DNA from: Pseudomonadota bacterium
Lineage (GTDB): Bacteria; Pseudomonadota; Alphaproteobacteria; Micavibrionales; CSBR16-224
Length of the DNA stretch: 64,000 nucleotides
Assembly: GCA_013285465.1 (NCBI GenBank)
Contig: CP053449.1
Span: 805,540 to 869,539 of the forward strand
Direction of reading: 5' to 3'
Shown here: positions 8,654 to 15,927 of the stretch, one piece after another
Position numbering within the stretch: the first letter of the stretch is position 1
How the letters are laid out: every line of letters starts with the position of its first letter
Notes under the pieces: generated by a model
The model's database searches: none
Told to the model about the DNA's origin: nothing
What the model saw: only the letters and a program-made list of their open reading frames with translations
Translations under genes and position numbers: made by a program

Positions 8654-8937
8654 GCCGCGGCATGGGACAAATTACCGATTTACAAACGGAACGTCTGAAA
8701 CAGCTGGAAAAAAAGCTGAACGCTTTGCTGCGGCAATCCGCAATTTCCGATACTGATTTTGCGCAGGCTCTCTATGATATTGTCAGCAGCGGCGCGGTCA
8801 GCGAACAGCAACTGCGCGATGAATTCGGCTTGACGGGCGGTGCGGTGACGCGCTGGACAACGGGCAAAAACCTGCCGCAGCCCGATATCCGTCCGATTAT
8901 CCTGCGCTGGACATTATCTGTTCTGGCGGGTGCTTAA
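8650..8937 (+). CDS. Small helical protein, possible HTH, unknown function
   Basis: This 95-residue product is translationally coupled to radC through a GTGA overlap; an ATG at 8662 is an alternative start. The middle (VSEQQLRDEFGLTGGAVTRW) reads like a winged or Xre-type helix-turn-helix, with a following TTGKNLPQPDIRP segment reminiscent of the end of an HTH_3 domain. I recognise no specific family. It may bind DNA, but that rests on pattern alone. Confidence 0.6.
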   Translation: MSRGMGQITDLQTERLKQLEKKLNALLRQSAISDTDFAQALYDIVSSGAVSEQQLRDEFGLTGGAVTRWTTGKNLPQPDIRPIILRWTLSVLAGA

Positions 8938-8943
8938 ACCGGT

Positions 8944-9537
8944 TTATTCCTGATTCTTGCGGTGTTCACGCAATTTGCGCAGCTTTTCAAAGCGGCGCAT
9001 ATCCTTGTTGCGCTCACCTGTTTCCGCATCACCATGCATGCCGCCGTTGCGGGCTTCGCGGTAGCGGGACAGGCGATCCTCCATTTTTGCCAGCGCACGG
9101 CGCCCTTCGGGGGACAGGGAGGCCGCCATATTACGGCGCGTCGTGTTCAGAGCGCCATGCAGGTTCTGGCGTGCGTTGCGCTCATCGGCCAGCGCCTGGT
9201 CCAGCGCGGATTGATCGAAAGGCTCGGCATACATCGCATTGCGGACGGCACGCTGGGCATTATCCAGCGCGTCTTTTTGGGCGCGCAGCGTGCTGCGGCT
9301 TTCCTGCATGCGGCTGCGGATGATTTCCTTATCCTGTTCGGGCAGCAAATCGCTGAATTCACGGTCAATCTGTTTGATCTCGCTTGCGGCATGGATATTG
9401 CCGCTGACATGGGTGGTTTCCGTGACGCCTTGCTGTACCGAGCTGCCCAGCCAGATGCCGAGAAAGAACATATTTCCTGCCAGCGAAATAAACAGCAGAA
9501 CGGAAACGGTTACCAGTATTTTATGGATGGCGGTCAT
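8944..9537 (-). CDS. Membrane-anchored periplasmic Metal_resist/CnrX/Spy-like protein
   Basis: An N-terminal hydrophobic segment (about residues 8-30, VSVLLFISLAGNMFFLGIWLG) anchors a periplasmic helical domain. The helices LLPEQDKEIIRSRMQ, an A/R/N-rich long hairpin with QALADERNARQNLH, and LSPEGRRALAKMEDRL resemble the metal-sensing or chaperone four-helix fold of CnrX, CpxP and Spy (Pfam Metal_resist). The C-terminal 40 residues are very basic. It is the last gene of a sigma-factor operon, 4 bases overlapping the preceding membrane protein, which recalls the CnrY-CnrX-CnrH sensing module. Metal ligands are not obvious, so the stimulus is unknown. Confidence 0.72.
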   Translation of the reverse strand: MTAIHKILVTVSVLLFISLAGNMFFLGIWLGSSVQQGVTETTHVSGNIHAASEIKQIDREFSDLLPEQDKEIIRSRMQESRSTLRAQKDALDNAQRAVRNAMYAEPFDQSALDQALADERNARQNLHGALNTTRRNMAASLSPEGRRALAKMEDRLSRYREARNGGMHGDAETGERNKDMRRFEKLRKLREHRKNQE

Positions 9538-10070
9538 TCTTCCATTCCTCCTTCCGTGCCGTAGAGCAGTAATGCGTCTCCCAATGCGGGGTCGGAGACA
9601 TTTTGATAAAAGACCGGATCAAGCAACAACCCGTTTGCCGCTGTTCCGTCCGGCGGCGCAACGGTACCGCTGAAACTGAGCCAGAAACCGAAAACCGCCG
9701 CCATCGCCAGCCCGCCGCTGGGCGCAAAGATATGCATCGGGCGGAACTGCAATCCGGGGAATAAGATTTGCCAAAAGCTTTGCTTCACCTTTTCCGCAGA
9801 AACGGGACTGCTGCGCAGCTGCGGCGTGGCGCGCGCCTCGGCCAGAATACGGCTTTGCAGATTGTCCAGCGCCGGAATGTCCAGATGATAGTCGCGCAGC
9901 AGCGCATCTTCTTTCTCCGCCTGTTGCAGCAGTGCGGCAATTTCGGGAAGGGCGGCGGCGGTTTCATCGGCAAAATCACGGACTGTTTCGGGCCACAGCT
10001 GACGGTCGGCACCGTAAGCCGCCACCATTTCCCTGATCTGTTTCGCCTGTTTTGCCAGTTTTTTGCTCAT
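9534..10070 (-). CDS. Probable membrane anti-sigma factor
   Basis: No clear database-level motif is visible, but layout and context suggest an anti-sigma factor. The 178 residues comprise a cytoplasmic helical domain (about 1-110, with KQIREMVAAYGADRQLWP and leucine-rich helices), a single hydrophobic segment near residues 115-132 (GGLAMAAVFGFWLSF), and a short periplasmic tail. The gene lies between an ECF sigma factor and a CnrX-like periplasmic protein, overlapping the latter by 4 bases and following the former by 14. Anti-sigma identity is an inference. Confidence 0.6.
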   Translation of the reverse strand: MSKKLAKQAKQIREMVAAYGADRQLWPETVRDFADETAAALPEIAALLQQAEKEDALLRDYHLDIPALDNLQSRILAEARATPQLRSSPVSAEKVKQSFWQILFPGLQFRPMHIFAPSGGLAMAAVFGFWLSFSGTVAPPDGTAANGLLLDPVFYQNVSDPALGDALLLYGTEGGMEE

Positions 10071-10084
10071 TTTAGCTGTTTCCT

Positions 10085-10684
10085 CTAATTTCCTGCCTGC
10101 ATACCGTCGCGGATGTCATCCGCATCCATCGTGTCACGTAAACTGCGTCTTGCCCGTACCAGCAGCGATTCCAGCGCTTTGACGCTAATATCCATGATCT
10201 CTGCGGCTTCCTTATTGCTCATTTCCTCGTAAAAACAGAGGGTCAGGGCAGTGCGTTGCCGCTCGGGCAGGGCATCCATATGGGTTTTTAGCGTCTGGAA
10301 CGTGTCGGCGCGTTCCAGCTTTTCCAGACCGCTTTCATCCTCCGCTTCCTGCTCGGCGATGTTTTCCAGCGCGATACCGCGTTTTTTGCGCGTGTAATCA
10401 ATACACAGATTGGTCACAACACGGTAAAACCATGTGGTGAATTTAGCGCCGTGATTGGCTTCCGGCTCCCAGTTTTCCGCATGTTTCCAGACGCGGATAA
10501 AGGCATCCTGCGCTGCATCTTCGGCATCGGCCTGATTGCCGAGAATACGCATGGCGGTCCGCACGGTTCTGCCCAGATGTTTCTGTACCAGCATGGCATA
10601 GGCCCTTTCATCGCCCCCGGCGATGCGCCGCATCAGCGCATCATCCTCATCCAGCCCGGCAGTATCCTCTTCTTTCGGCGTCAC
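10085..10684 (-). CDS. ECF-type RNA polymerase sigma factor
   Basis: This 199-residue protein contains sigma-70 region 2 (AMRILGNQADAEDAAQDAF, then IRVWKHA, and a WFYRVVTNLCIDYTRK helix) and region 4 (ALPERQRTALTLCFYEEMS with the helix-turn-helix NKEAAEIMDISVKALESLL). There is no region 1.1 or 3, which is the ECF layout. It is the first gene of a three-gene minus-strand operon with a likely membrane anti-sigma protein and a periplasmic Metal_resist-like protein. A long dyad upstream at 10778-10838 may be part of its own control. Target genes are unknown; the divergent repeat protein is a candidate. Confidence 0.9.
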   Translation of the reverse strand: MTPKEEDTAGLDEDDALMRRIAGGDERAYAMLVQKHLGRTVRTAMRILGNQADAEDAAQDAFIRVWKHAENWEPEANHGAKFTTWFYRVVTNLCIDYTRKKRGIALENIAEQEAEDESGLEKLERADTFQTLKTHMDALPERQRTALTLCFYEEMSNKEAAEIMDISVKALESLLVRARRSLRDTMDADDIRDGMQAGN

Positions 10685-10777
10685 AGCAGTCTTTCATCCT
10701 TTTTTCCTGTATCATGCTGTTCACATGCTTTTAGAAGCATACTGCTTTTCACTGTCTATGACACGTTCCGTTTTAGG

Positions 10778-10838
10778 AAAACCCTGCGCTTTTTTATAAA
10801 TTTTTTTCATTTTTTTTCGATTTTTTGCGCAGGGTTTT
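10778..10838. repeat. 12-bp inverted repeat around a T-rich spacer, candidate operator
   Basis: AAAACCCTGCGC at 10778-10789 and its perfect reverse complement at 10827-10838 flank 37 bases that are almost all T on the plus strand. The dyad sits in the 228-base gap between the divergent sigma-factor operon and the secreted repeat protein. The loop is too long for a terminator, so paired binding sites or divergent promoter elements are more likely. A TATAAT at 10853-10858 lies just downstream on the plus strand, but I could not pair it with a convincing -35. Confidence 0.6.
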
Positions 10839-10912
10839 GATAATCTGTCCCGTATAATAATTAGACAGGCCGGTTGGCTGCACATGAACGTCATGGATAG
10901 GAAGGTACGGAC

Positions 10913-11764
10913 ATGTTGAAAAATAAAGGATTTTTATCGGTTTTGGCCGTTTGCGGCGTAATGGCCGGGCTTGCGGGCATGCCTGCGACGGCTTATGCGC
11001 AGGGCGAAAATATGGCCCCGATGGCGCAGGATCGTGTGTTGACAGCAGATGAACGGCGTCTGCTGGACAGCCGCGAAGCGATAGAGGCACGCAAACGTAT
11101 CGAAGCCTTTAAAAACAGCGGCGGCGGGGAAGAAAATGCCCGTCGTGGAGAAATCTGGGACAAGTTGCAGAATATGCCGCCGGAGGAACGCCGCGCATTT
11201 ATCGAAAAACACCGCGGCCAGATGAAGGAACGCTGGGAGCAAATGCCGCCGGATGAGCAGGACAGTTTTATTGATAACAAATTCGGTGAAACGCGGAACT
11301 TGCGTGAAAAATGGCAGAATATGTCGCCGGAGGAACGCGCACAGATGAAGGCGAAAATCCAGAAACAATGGGAGAATGTCGCACCGGAAGATCGCAAGCA
11401 AATGCAACGGGAATTGCGCAACCGCTGGAAGGACATCGACCCGAAAGAGCGGGAGGCCATTCGCTCCAAGCTGAAAGAACGCTGGGATCAGATGCCGCCG
11501 GAGCAAAAAGAAAGATTGAAAAGCAATATGCAGCAGCGCCTGAACAATCTGACGCCGGAGCAAAAGGCGCAGATGAAACGCCGCGCACAGGAAGAATGGC
11601 GGGGTCTGGGTTCGGAGAAAAAGAGACGTCTGAGCGGCGAGATGCAGCGCGGTGCGCGTGAGCTGTCAACGGATCAGAAACGCGAAATCTATAAACGCTG
11701 GAAAGGGTTCGGCAAGGAGGGCGGCGGTGAGAGACGTGCGCCGCAACGCCGCCGCGAAAGATAA
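10913..11764 (+). CDS. Secreted protein of about nine 19-residue Trp/Pro repeats (DUF3106-like)
   Basis: A signal peptide (about residues 1-29, ending ATAYAQ) is followed by a charged linker and then repeats of roughly 19-26 residues with the pattern W-x-x-M-x-P-E-x-(R/K)-x-x-(M/L)-x-x-(K/R). Clear units include WQNMSPEERAQMK, WENVAPEDRKQMQ, WKDIDPKEREAIR, WDQMPPEQKERLK and LNNLTPEQKAQMK. The pattern resembles DUF3106. The protein is very rich in Arg, Lys, Glu and Gln, and probably forms a helical rod in the periplasm or outside. It is divergent from the ECF operon. Role unknown; an envelope-stress effector is one guess. Confidence 0.8.
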   Translation: MLKNKGFLSVLAVCGVMAGLAGMPATAYAQGENMAPMAQDRVLTADERRLLDSREAIEARKRIEAFKNSGGGEENARRGEIWDKLQNMPPEERRAFIEKHRGQMKERWEQMPPDEQDSFIDNKFGETRNLREKWQNMSPEERAQMKAKIQKQWENVAPEDRKQMQRELRNRWKDIDPKEREAIRSKLKERWDQMPPEQKERLKSNMQQRLNNLTPEQKAQMKRRAQEEWRGLGSEKKRRLSGEMQRGARELSTDQKREIYKRWKGFGKEGGGERRAPQRRRER

Positions 11765-11787
11765 TAAGCTGCTGCAAAGATAATCGG

Positions 11788-11825
11788 AAAAAGCCGTGCC
11801 GCTGAAAATGCGGGCGGCTTTTTTT
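11788..11825. terminator. Bidirectional terminator between the repeat protein and hydroxylase gene
   Basis: A hairpin with arms starting AAAAAGCCG and ending CGGCTTTTTTT, slightly mismatched in the middle, lies between the two convergent genes. The A tract on the left and T tract on the right allow termination from either direction. Confidence 0.85.
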
Positions 11826-11831
11826 CTTGTT

Positions 11832-12671
11832 TCAAGTTTTCGGCTTTGTCAGCAAGCCGCGTATCTTTCGCCCCTGTTCCACGAAAGGCAGAAAGAATTT
11901 GCCGATCATGCCGCCGGGTATTTGCGGCTGGAATATGCCGTATTTTTCCGGCTCGGGCTTGGGGCAGTAAAAGGTGCCGAACAGCAAATCCAGAAACGGG
12001 AAGACGATGCAGAAGTTTTTATCAATGGCGTCTTTTGCTTTGGCGTGATGCCAGTGATGGAAATGCGGACTGGTCAGCAGATATTTCAGCGGCCCCGGCC
12101 ATGACAGGCGTGTATTGAAATGCGTGAAGTTTGACATGATATGCACGGCAAAGGAGGCAAAGAAAATCGACTCCGCCGGATAGCCGACAAAATATAAAAT
12201 CAGCAATGTGAAAAAACTGATGATGATGTCCAGCGGATGGAACCGCCATGATGTCGACCAGTTTACATTCTCGGTTTCGTGATGGACGGCATGGAAGGGC
12301 CACAGCCAGGCATGCATCATACGGTGATACCAGTATAATCCGAAATCCAGCAGAACCGCGGCGCTTATCATTTGCAGCCAGAGCGGCCAGCTGCGTACGG
12401 TGCGCGAGGTAAAGTCATAGGTAAAGGCATTTTGCAGGGCATCAAGAAAGAAGGTGTTGATACAGTAAAGCGCCAGCGGCCAGACCGTCAGGGTGATGAT
12501 AAAAACATTCAGCAATTCAAAGGGTGTTTCCCGATGATACATCGGAATGTTTTTGGACGCCGGGCGCAGTTTTTCAAACAGCAGGGCAATCAAAAAAGTC
12601 GCAAGCATGGCCTGCGTAATAAAGGAAATCTGAAACAGAACCGGTTCGGCAAGTTTTAAAAATTCATGCAT
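11832..12671 (-). CDS. Sterol desaturase / fatty acid hydroxylase family protein (second of tandem pair)
   Basis: This integral membrane non-haem diiron family oxidises lipids at C-H bonds. The 279-residue product has the three histidine clusters HRMMH, HAVHH and HHWHH with multiple membrane helices between them. The start at 12671 (MHEFLK) is preferred because the 27 further upstream residues of the longer frame overlap the neighbouring gene and are not family-like. It is a paralog of the adjacent upstream gene: both share the HFN-L-W-P-L-YL--SP--H-WHH stretch and the DKNF--VFPF-D--FGTFY block. Substrate (sterol, fatty acid, hopanoid or carotenoid) is not readable. Confidence 0.87.
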   Translation of the reverse strand: MHEFLKLAEPVLFQISFITQAMLATFLIALLFEKLRPASKNIPMYHRETPFELLNVFIITLTVWPLALYCINTFFLDALQNAFTYDFTSRTVRSWPLWLQMISAAVLLDFGLYWYHRMMHAWLWPFHAVHHETENVNWSTSWRFHPLDIIISFFTLLILYFVGYPAESIFFASFAVHIMSNFTHFNTRLSWPGPLKYLLTSPHFHHWHHAKAKDAIDKNFCIVFPFLDLLFGTFYCPKPEPEKYGIFQPQIPGGMIGKFFLPFVEQGRKIRGLLTKPKT

Positions 12672-12694
12672 AATTTTATATTCGCCGTTGCTGT

Positions 12695-13546
12695 TTACTT
12701 TTTCGGTTTCGATGAATTTGGCGCATTGTAGTCCTTGTAAGTGGCGCTCCATTTACGGATGGGGTAAGCGATTTTCCCCCAGAAATCATCCGGAACCTGA
12801 CATTTGAAAATACCGTAGGCCTTCGGCAGACGCTGCGGATAATAAAAGGTGCCAAAAGCCATATCAATAAAGGGGAATAAGACGCTGAAATTTTTATCCA
12901 CGGCCTCTTTTTCCAGACCGTGATGCCAGCGGTGGTAATTCGGTGACGCAATCAGATAGCGCAGCGGTTTTCCCCAGTCCAGATCAATGTTGAAATGGGA
13001 CAATATGCCGACGCCGTAAACGATTGTGGCAGCGTAAATAATGACCGGATGCGGAAAGCCGAACAGATGCAACAACAAAGGATCCAGCAGAAAAGATGCG
13101 GCAAGGTCGCCCGGATGCACGCGGAAGGCTGTTGTCCATGTAATCGCCTTGGCATCATGGTGGATGGAATGGAATAGCCAGCCCTTTTTATTCACATGCA
13201 TAAAACGGTGCCGCCAATAAGTCGAGAAATCGGCGACCAGCAACGCTGCCGCCAATTGCAGCCAGACAGGCCATGAGGCAATTAGTTTTTCACCACCCGC
13301 ATGTACGAAATTATCCTGCACAAAATAAAAGATGATCAGCAACAGCAAAAATTCCAGAAACGGCCGCAGGGCAATCATGGACAGATAATACAGTGTCAAT
13401 TCCAGCTTTGTCGCATCCGTGACAAAAGCGCGGTCTTTATGTGCCGGGCGGATTTTTTCAATAAAAAAAGCCAGAATGCCCCAGCCTATTAACGGCAGGG
13501 TGATCAAATAGGCATCTTTCAGGATATTCAGCAGTTCGGTCTGCAT
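12695..13546 (-). CDS. Sterol desaturase / fatty acid hydroxylase family protein (first of tandem pair)
   Basis: The 283-residue membrane protein carries HRFMH, HSIHH and HRWHH histidine boxes, which bind the diiron centre in this family, separated by hydrophobic segments. It precedes its paralog by 23 bases in the same direction, so the pair probably arose by tandem duplication and is co-transcribed. The conserved block DKNFSVLFPFIDMAFGTFYY is nearly the same in both. The two may act on successive positions or on different lipid substrates; the sequence does not say. Confidence 0.88.
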   Translation of the reverse strand: MQTELLNILKDAYLITLPLIGWGILAFFIEKIRPAHKDRAFVTDATKLELTLYYLSMIALRPFLEFLLLLIIFYFVQDNFVHAGGEKLIASWPVWLQLAAALLVADFSTYWRHRFMHVNKKGWLFHSIHHDAKAITWTTAFRVHPGDLAASFLLDPLLLHLFGFPHPVIIYAATIVYGVGILSHFNIDLDWGKPLRYLIASPNYHRWHHGLEKEAVDKNFSVLFPFIDMAFGTFYYPQRLPKAYGIFKCQVPDDFWGKIAYPIRKWSATYKDYNAPNSSKPKK

Positions 13547-13667
13547 GTCGGCGTATCACAGCCCCTTTGATGTTTGCGGGATATTCTTGCTTTTGCTTAT
13601 CTTCGTATATTATATCATAACTGTACAATAAATTCTTAGAGAATGGCTGAAACAAGAGGGTGCCCTA

Positions 13668-14459
13668 ATGAGAAAACACAAGACTGTTCCGGTAAAATTT
13701 CCCAACCGTCACGGCGATTTGCTGTCCGGGCGGCTGGAACTTCCCGTAGATCGCGATATCACGCATTTCGGATTGTTCATGCACTGTTTTACCTGCAGTA
13801 AGGAATTTTTTGCCCCGGCAAAAACCTGTAAAGCGCTGGCGGATCGCGGTATTGCCATGCTGCGTTTTGACTTTACGGGGCTGGGGGAAAGCGGTGGCAG
13901 TTTTGCTGACAGCACTTTTTCGACCAGTCTGGGGGATGTGCTGTCCGCAGCGGCTTTCTTGCGGGAGAATTATCAGGCACCGTCATTGCTGGTCGGGCAT
14001 AGTATGGGCGGCGCGGCGGCGCTGGCGGCAACGCGTGAGCTGGGCGCGGATATCAAGGCCGTGGCGACGATCGGCTCCCCGCGTGACCCCGGTCATGTAC
14101 TGCGCCATTTTGAAGATCACCAGCAATTGCTGGAAACGGACGGCAAGGTCGAGCTGATTGTCGCAGGGCGGCAGTATTTCCTGAAAAAAGAATTCTTCTC
14201 CGATATGGCCAGCCATGATGTGGCGCAGGATACGCGTGATTTCGGCGGTGCCGTCTTTGTGTTCCACGCCCCCGAAGACGATATGGTGGATTTTTCCAAT
14301 GCGCAGGTCATTTATGATCGCGCAACGGGGCCGCGTTTTCTGATTTCCATGGATGGCGCAACGCATATGCTCGACAAAGCCGAGGACGCGGCGCTGGTGG
14401 CGGATATTCTGTCCGGATGGTTGCAGGAAGGGCAGGAGCCTTTACAAAAAACAGCCTAG
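13668..14459 (+). CDS. Alpha/beta hydrolase (OsmC-fusion N-domain type)
   Basis: The 263 residues fold as a serine hydrolase: nucleophile elbow GHSMGGAAAL, an oxyanion-region HCFTCSKEF near residue 35, DFTGLGESGG, the acid in HAPEDDMVDF and the histidine in DGATHMLDK. The CFTCSKE segment and general layout match the hydrolase half of the two-domain hydrolase-OsmC proteins, but no OsmC domain follows. Substrate is unknown. Its stop overlaps the convergent ankyrin gene by 4 bases. Confidence 0.85.
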   Translation: MRKHKTVPVKFPNRHGDLLSGRLELPVDRDITHFGLFMHCFTCSKEFFAPAKTCKALADRGIAMLRFDFTGLGESGGSFADSTFSTSLGDVLSAAAFLRENYQAPSLLVGHSMGGAAALAATRELGADIKAVATIGSPRDPGHVLRHFEDHQQLLETDGKVELIVAGRQYFLKKEFFSDMASHDVAQDTRDFGGAVFVFHAPEDDMVDFSNAQVIYDRATGPRFLISMDGATHMLDKAEDAALVADILSGWLQEGQEPLQKTA

Positions 14460-15067
14460 CGGCGGCGCGGTCTGTGCAGGTAACTGCGCAGATTCCCTTG
14501 ATTGCTGTGCGCGGCTTTTTCTTTTTTCCGCGTTTGTGCTTTTTCAAAAGCAAGACGATTGTCCGTTTCTTCTTTTTGCAGTTTTTGCTGCAGAGCCTCT
14601 TCAATGAGCGTGATTACGTTTTCATGTTTCTTACTGCGGGCGATGTCCAGCGGTTTGTTATCACGGCGCGGTGCGCGTTCCGGGTCGGCACCGTGTTTCA
14701 GTAATAATTTTGCCATCTCCGGATAATCGTATTTTGCAGTGTAAATCAGCGGTGTTTCACCGTAATTATTGACATGGTCGGCATCGCTGCCATGCGCCAG
14801 TAACAGGCATGCGGCTTCTTGCCGGTTATAGAAGACGGCGATACTGATGGGGGCGTTGAAAAAATTGTCCACGACATGCACATCCGCATTGTTTTTCAAC
14901 AAATGGTGCAGAATTTTAGGATGTTTATGAACGGCACGTATCAGCAGTGTTTCACCAAAACCGTCATGGGCATTGATATTGGCGCCATCTTTCAGCGCGG
15001 CATCAATGCCCGCGATGTCTTCATCTTCCACGGCCTGAAACAGCCGTTTTTTTAAGGTTTCATACAT
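14456..15067 (-). CDS. Ankyrin repeat protein with basic NLRSY tail
   Basis: Four to five ankyrin repeats are visible (GANINAHDGFGETLLIRAV, KILHHLLKNNADVHVVDN, GSDADHVNNYGETPLIYTA, KLLLKHGADPERAPRRDNK), then a coiled charged helix and a basic C-terminus NLRSYLHRPRRR. There is no signal peptide, so it should act in the cytoplasm in protein binding. The tail and the upstream promoter are shared with the neighbouring paralog at 15158-15787; the tail also occurs in the ankyrin gene at 56552. Partner unknown. Confidence 0.87.
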   Translation of the reverse strand: MYETLKKRLFQAVEDEDIAGIDAALKDGANINAHDGFGETLLIRAVHKHPKILHHLLKNNADVHVVDNFFNAPISIAVFYNRQEAACLLLAHGSDADHVNNYGETPLIYTAKYDYPEMAKLLLKHGADPERAPRRDNKPLDIARSKKHENVITLIEEALQQKLQKEETDNRLAFEKAQTRKKEKAAHSNQGNLRSYLHRPRRR

Positions 15068-15098
15068 GATCTGTAACTGCTTTAAAATTGACAGTTAA

Positions 15099-15128
15099 AA
15101 ATTACCATAATGGAAAGGCGGGTGTCAA
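15099..15128 (-). promoter_or_regulatory. Sigma-70-like promoter of the 14456-15067 ankyrin gene
   Basis: On the minus strand TTGACA is followed by 18 bases and TAATTT, with a TGG extended -10 just before it. The same arrangement, including the TTATGG before the -10, is found upstream of the neighbouring ankyrin paralog. Confidence 0.55.
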
Positions 15129-15157
15129 TATTTATGAAAATGCCTTGCGAGAGATGT

Positions 15158-15787
15158 CTAGCGGCGGGGGCAGCGTTTGCGGGTATAGCTGCGCAGATTG
15201 CGCTGGCATTCCAGCTGGCGGTCTTTCCGTTTTTGTGCGGCGGCTTTTTGAAAAGCAAGCTTTGCCTCCACATCTTCACGCGCCCGTTTTTTGACGATGG
15301 CGGCGTCAATGATATCGACAACGGTGTAAAAACTGTTGAGCCGGGCGATGGCCAGCGGTTCTTTTTCAATCAGGGGGGAGAATTCCGGATCGGCACCTTT
15401 GTCCAGCAGTTCCCGCGCCATTTCACTATAACCGTATTTGGCGGCGTAAATTAACGGGGTTTCGCCGTAAGCATTGGCATGGTTCGGATCGGCGCCGTGG
15501 GCAATCAGCAGACGCATTCCCTCGATATTATTGCGGAAGGCTGCAACACCGATGGCGCGGCTTTTGAATTCGTTTTCCGCTTTTGCATCCGCACCTTTTT
15601 CCAGTAAATGACGCAAGACGGCGTTTTTGCCTTCATAGGCGGCGTTCATCACGGCGGTATTGCCGTTTTCGTCGCGCGCATCAAGCTGTGCGCCACCGGC
15701 AAGCGCGGTGTCGATCGCGGCAATATTGCCCGATGCTACGGCATTGAAAAGTTTTGCGGTCGGCTCGTCGATGATACACCCCGTCAC
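15158..15787 (-). CDS. Ankyrin repeat protein with basic NLRSY tail (paralog)
   Basis: The 209-residue protein has about five ankyrin repeats (GAQLDARDENGNTAVMNAA, VLRHLLEKGADAKAENEF, LLIAHGADPNHANAYGETP, ELLDKGADPEFSPLIEKEP), then a charged helix and the C-terminus RNLRSYTRKRCPRR. No signal peptide or membrane segment is seen. It is a tandem paralog of the gene at 14456, with about 90 bases between them that hold a separate promoter for the other copy. Likely a cytoplasmic protein-interaction module of unknown partner. Confidence 0.87.
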   Translation of the reverse strand: MTGCIIDEPTAKLFNAVASGNIAAIDTALAGGAQLDARDENGNTAVMNAAYEGKNAVLRHLLEKGADAKAENEFKSRAIGVAAFRNNIEGMRLLIAHGADPNHANAYGETPLIYAAKYGYSEMARELLDKGADPEFSPLIEKEPLAIARLNSFYTVVDIIDAAIVKKRAREDVEAKLAFQKAAAQKRKDRQLECQRNLRSYTRKRCPRR

Positions 15788-15809
15788 GGCGGCAAATTGA
15801 TAAGCTGTT

Positions 15810-15839
15810 AAATTGCCATAAGATAAATATAGATGTCAA
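15810..15839 (-). promoter_or_regulatory. Sigma-70-like promoter of the 15158-15787 ankyrin gene
   Basis: On the minus strand TTGACA, an 18-base spacer and CAATTT, preceded by TTATGG, mirror the promoter of the adjacent paralog. Confidence 0.55.
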
Positions 15840-15927
15840 TCTTTATCAAAAGAGATTGGATTCCGCGCCTGCGTTGTACTATGATGAAATCCGCCGAATG
15901 TTATAGTATTTAAAGGTTTTTTTCCGC

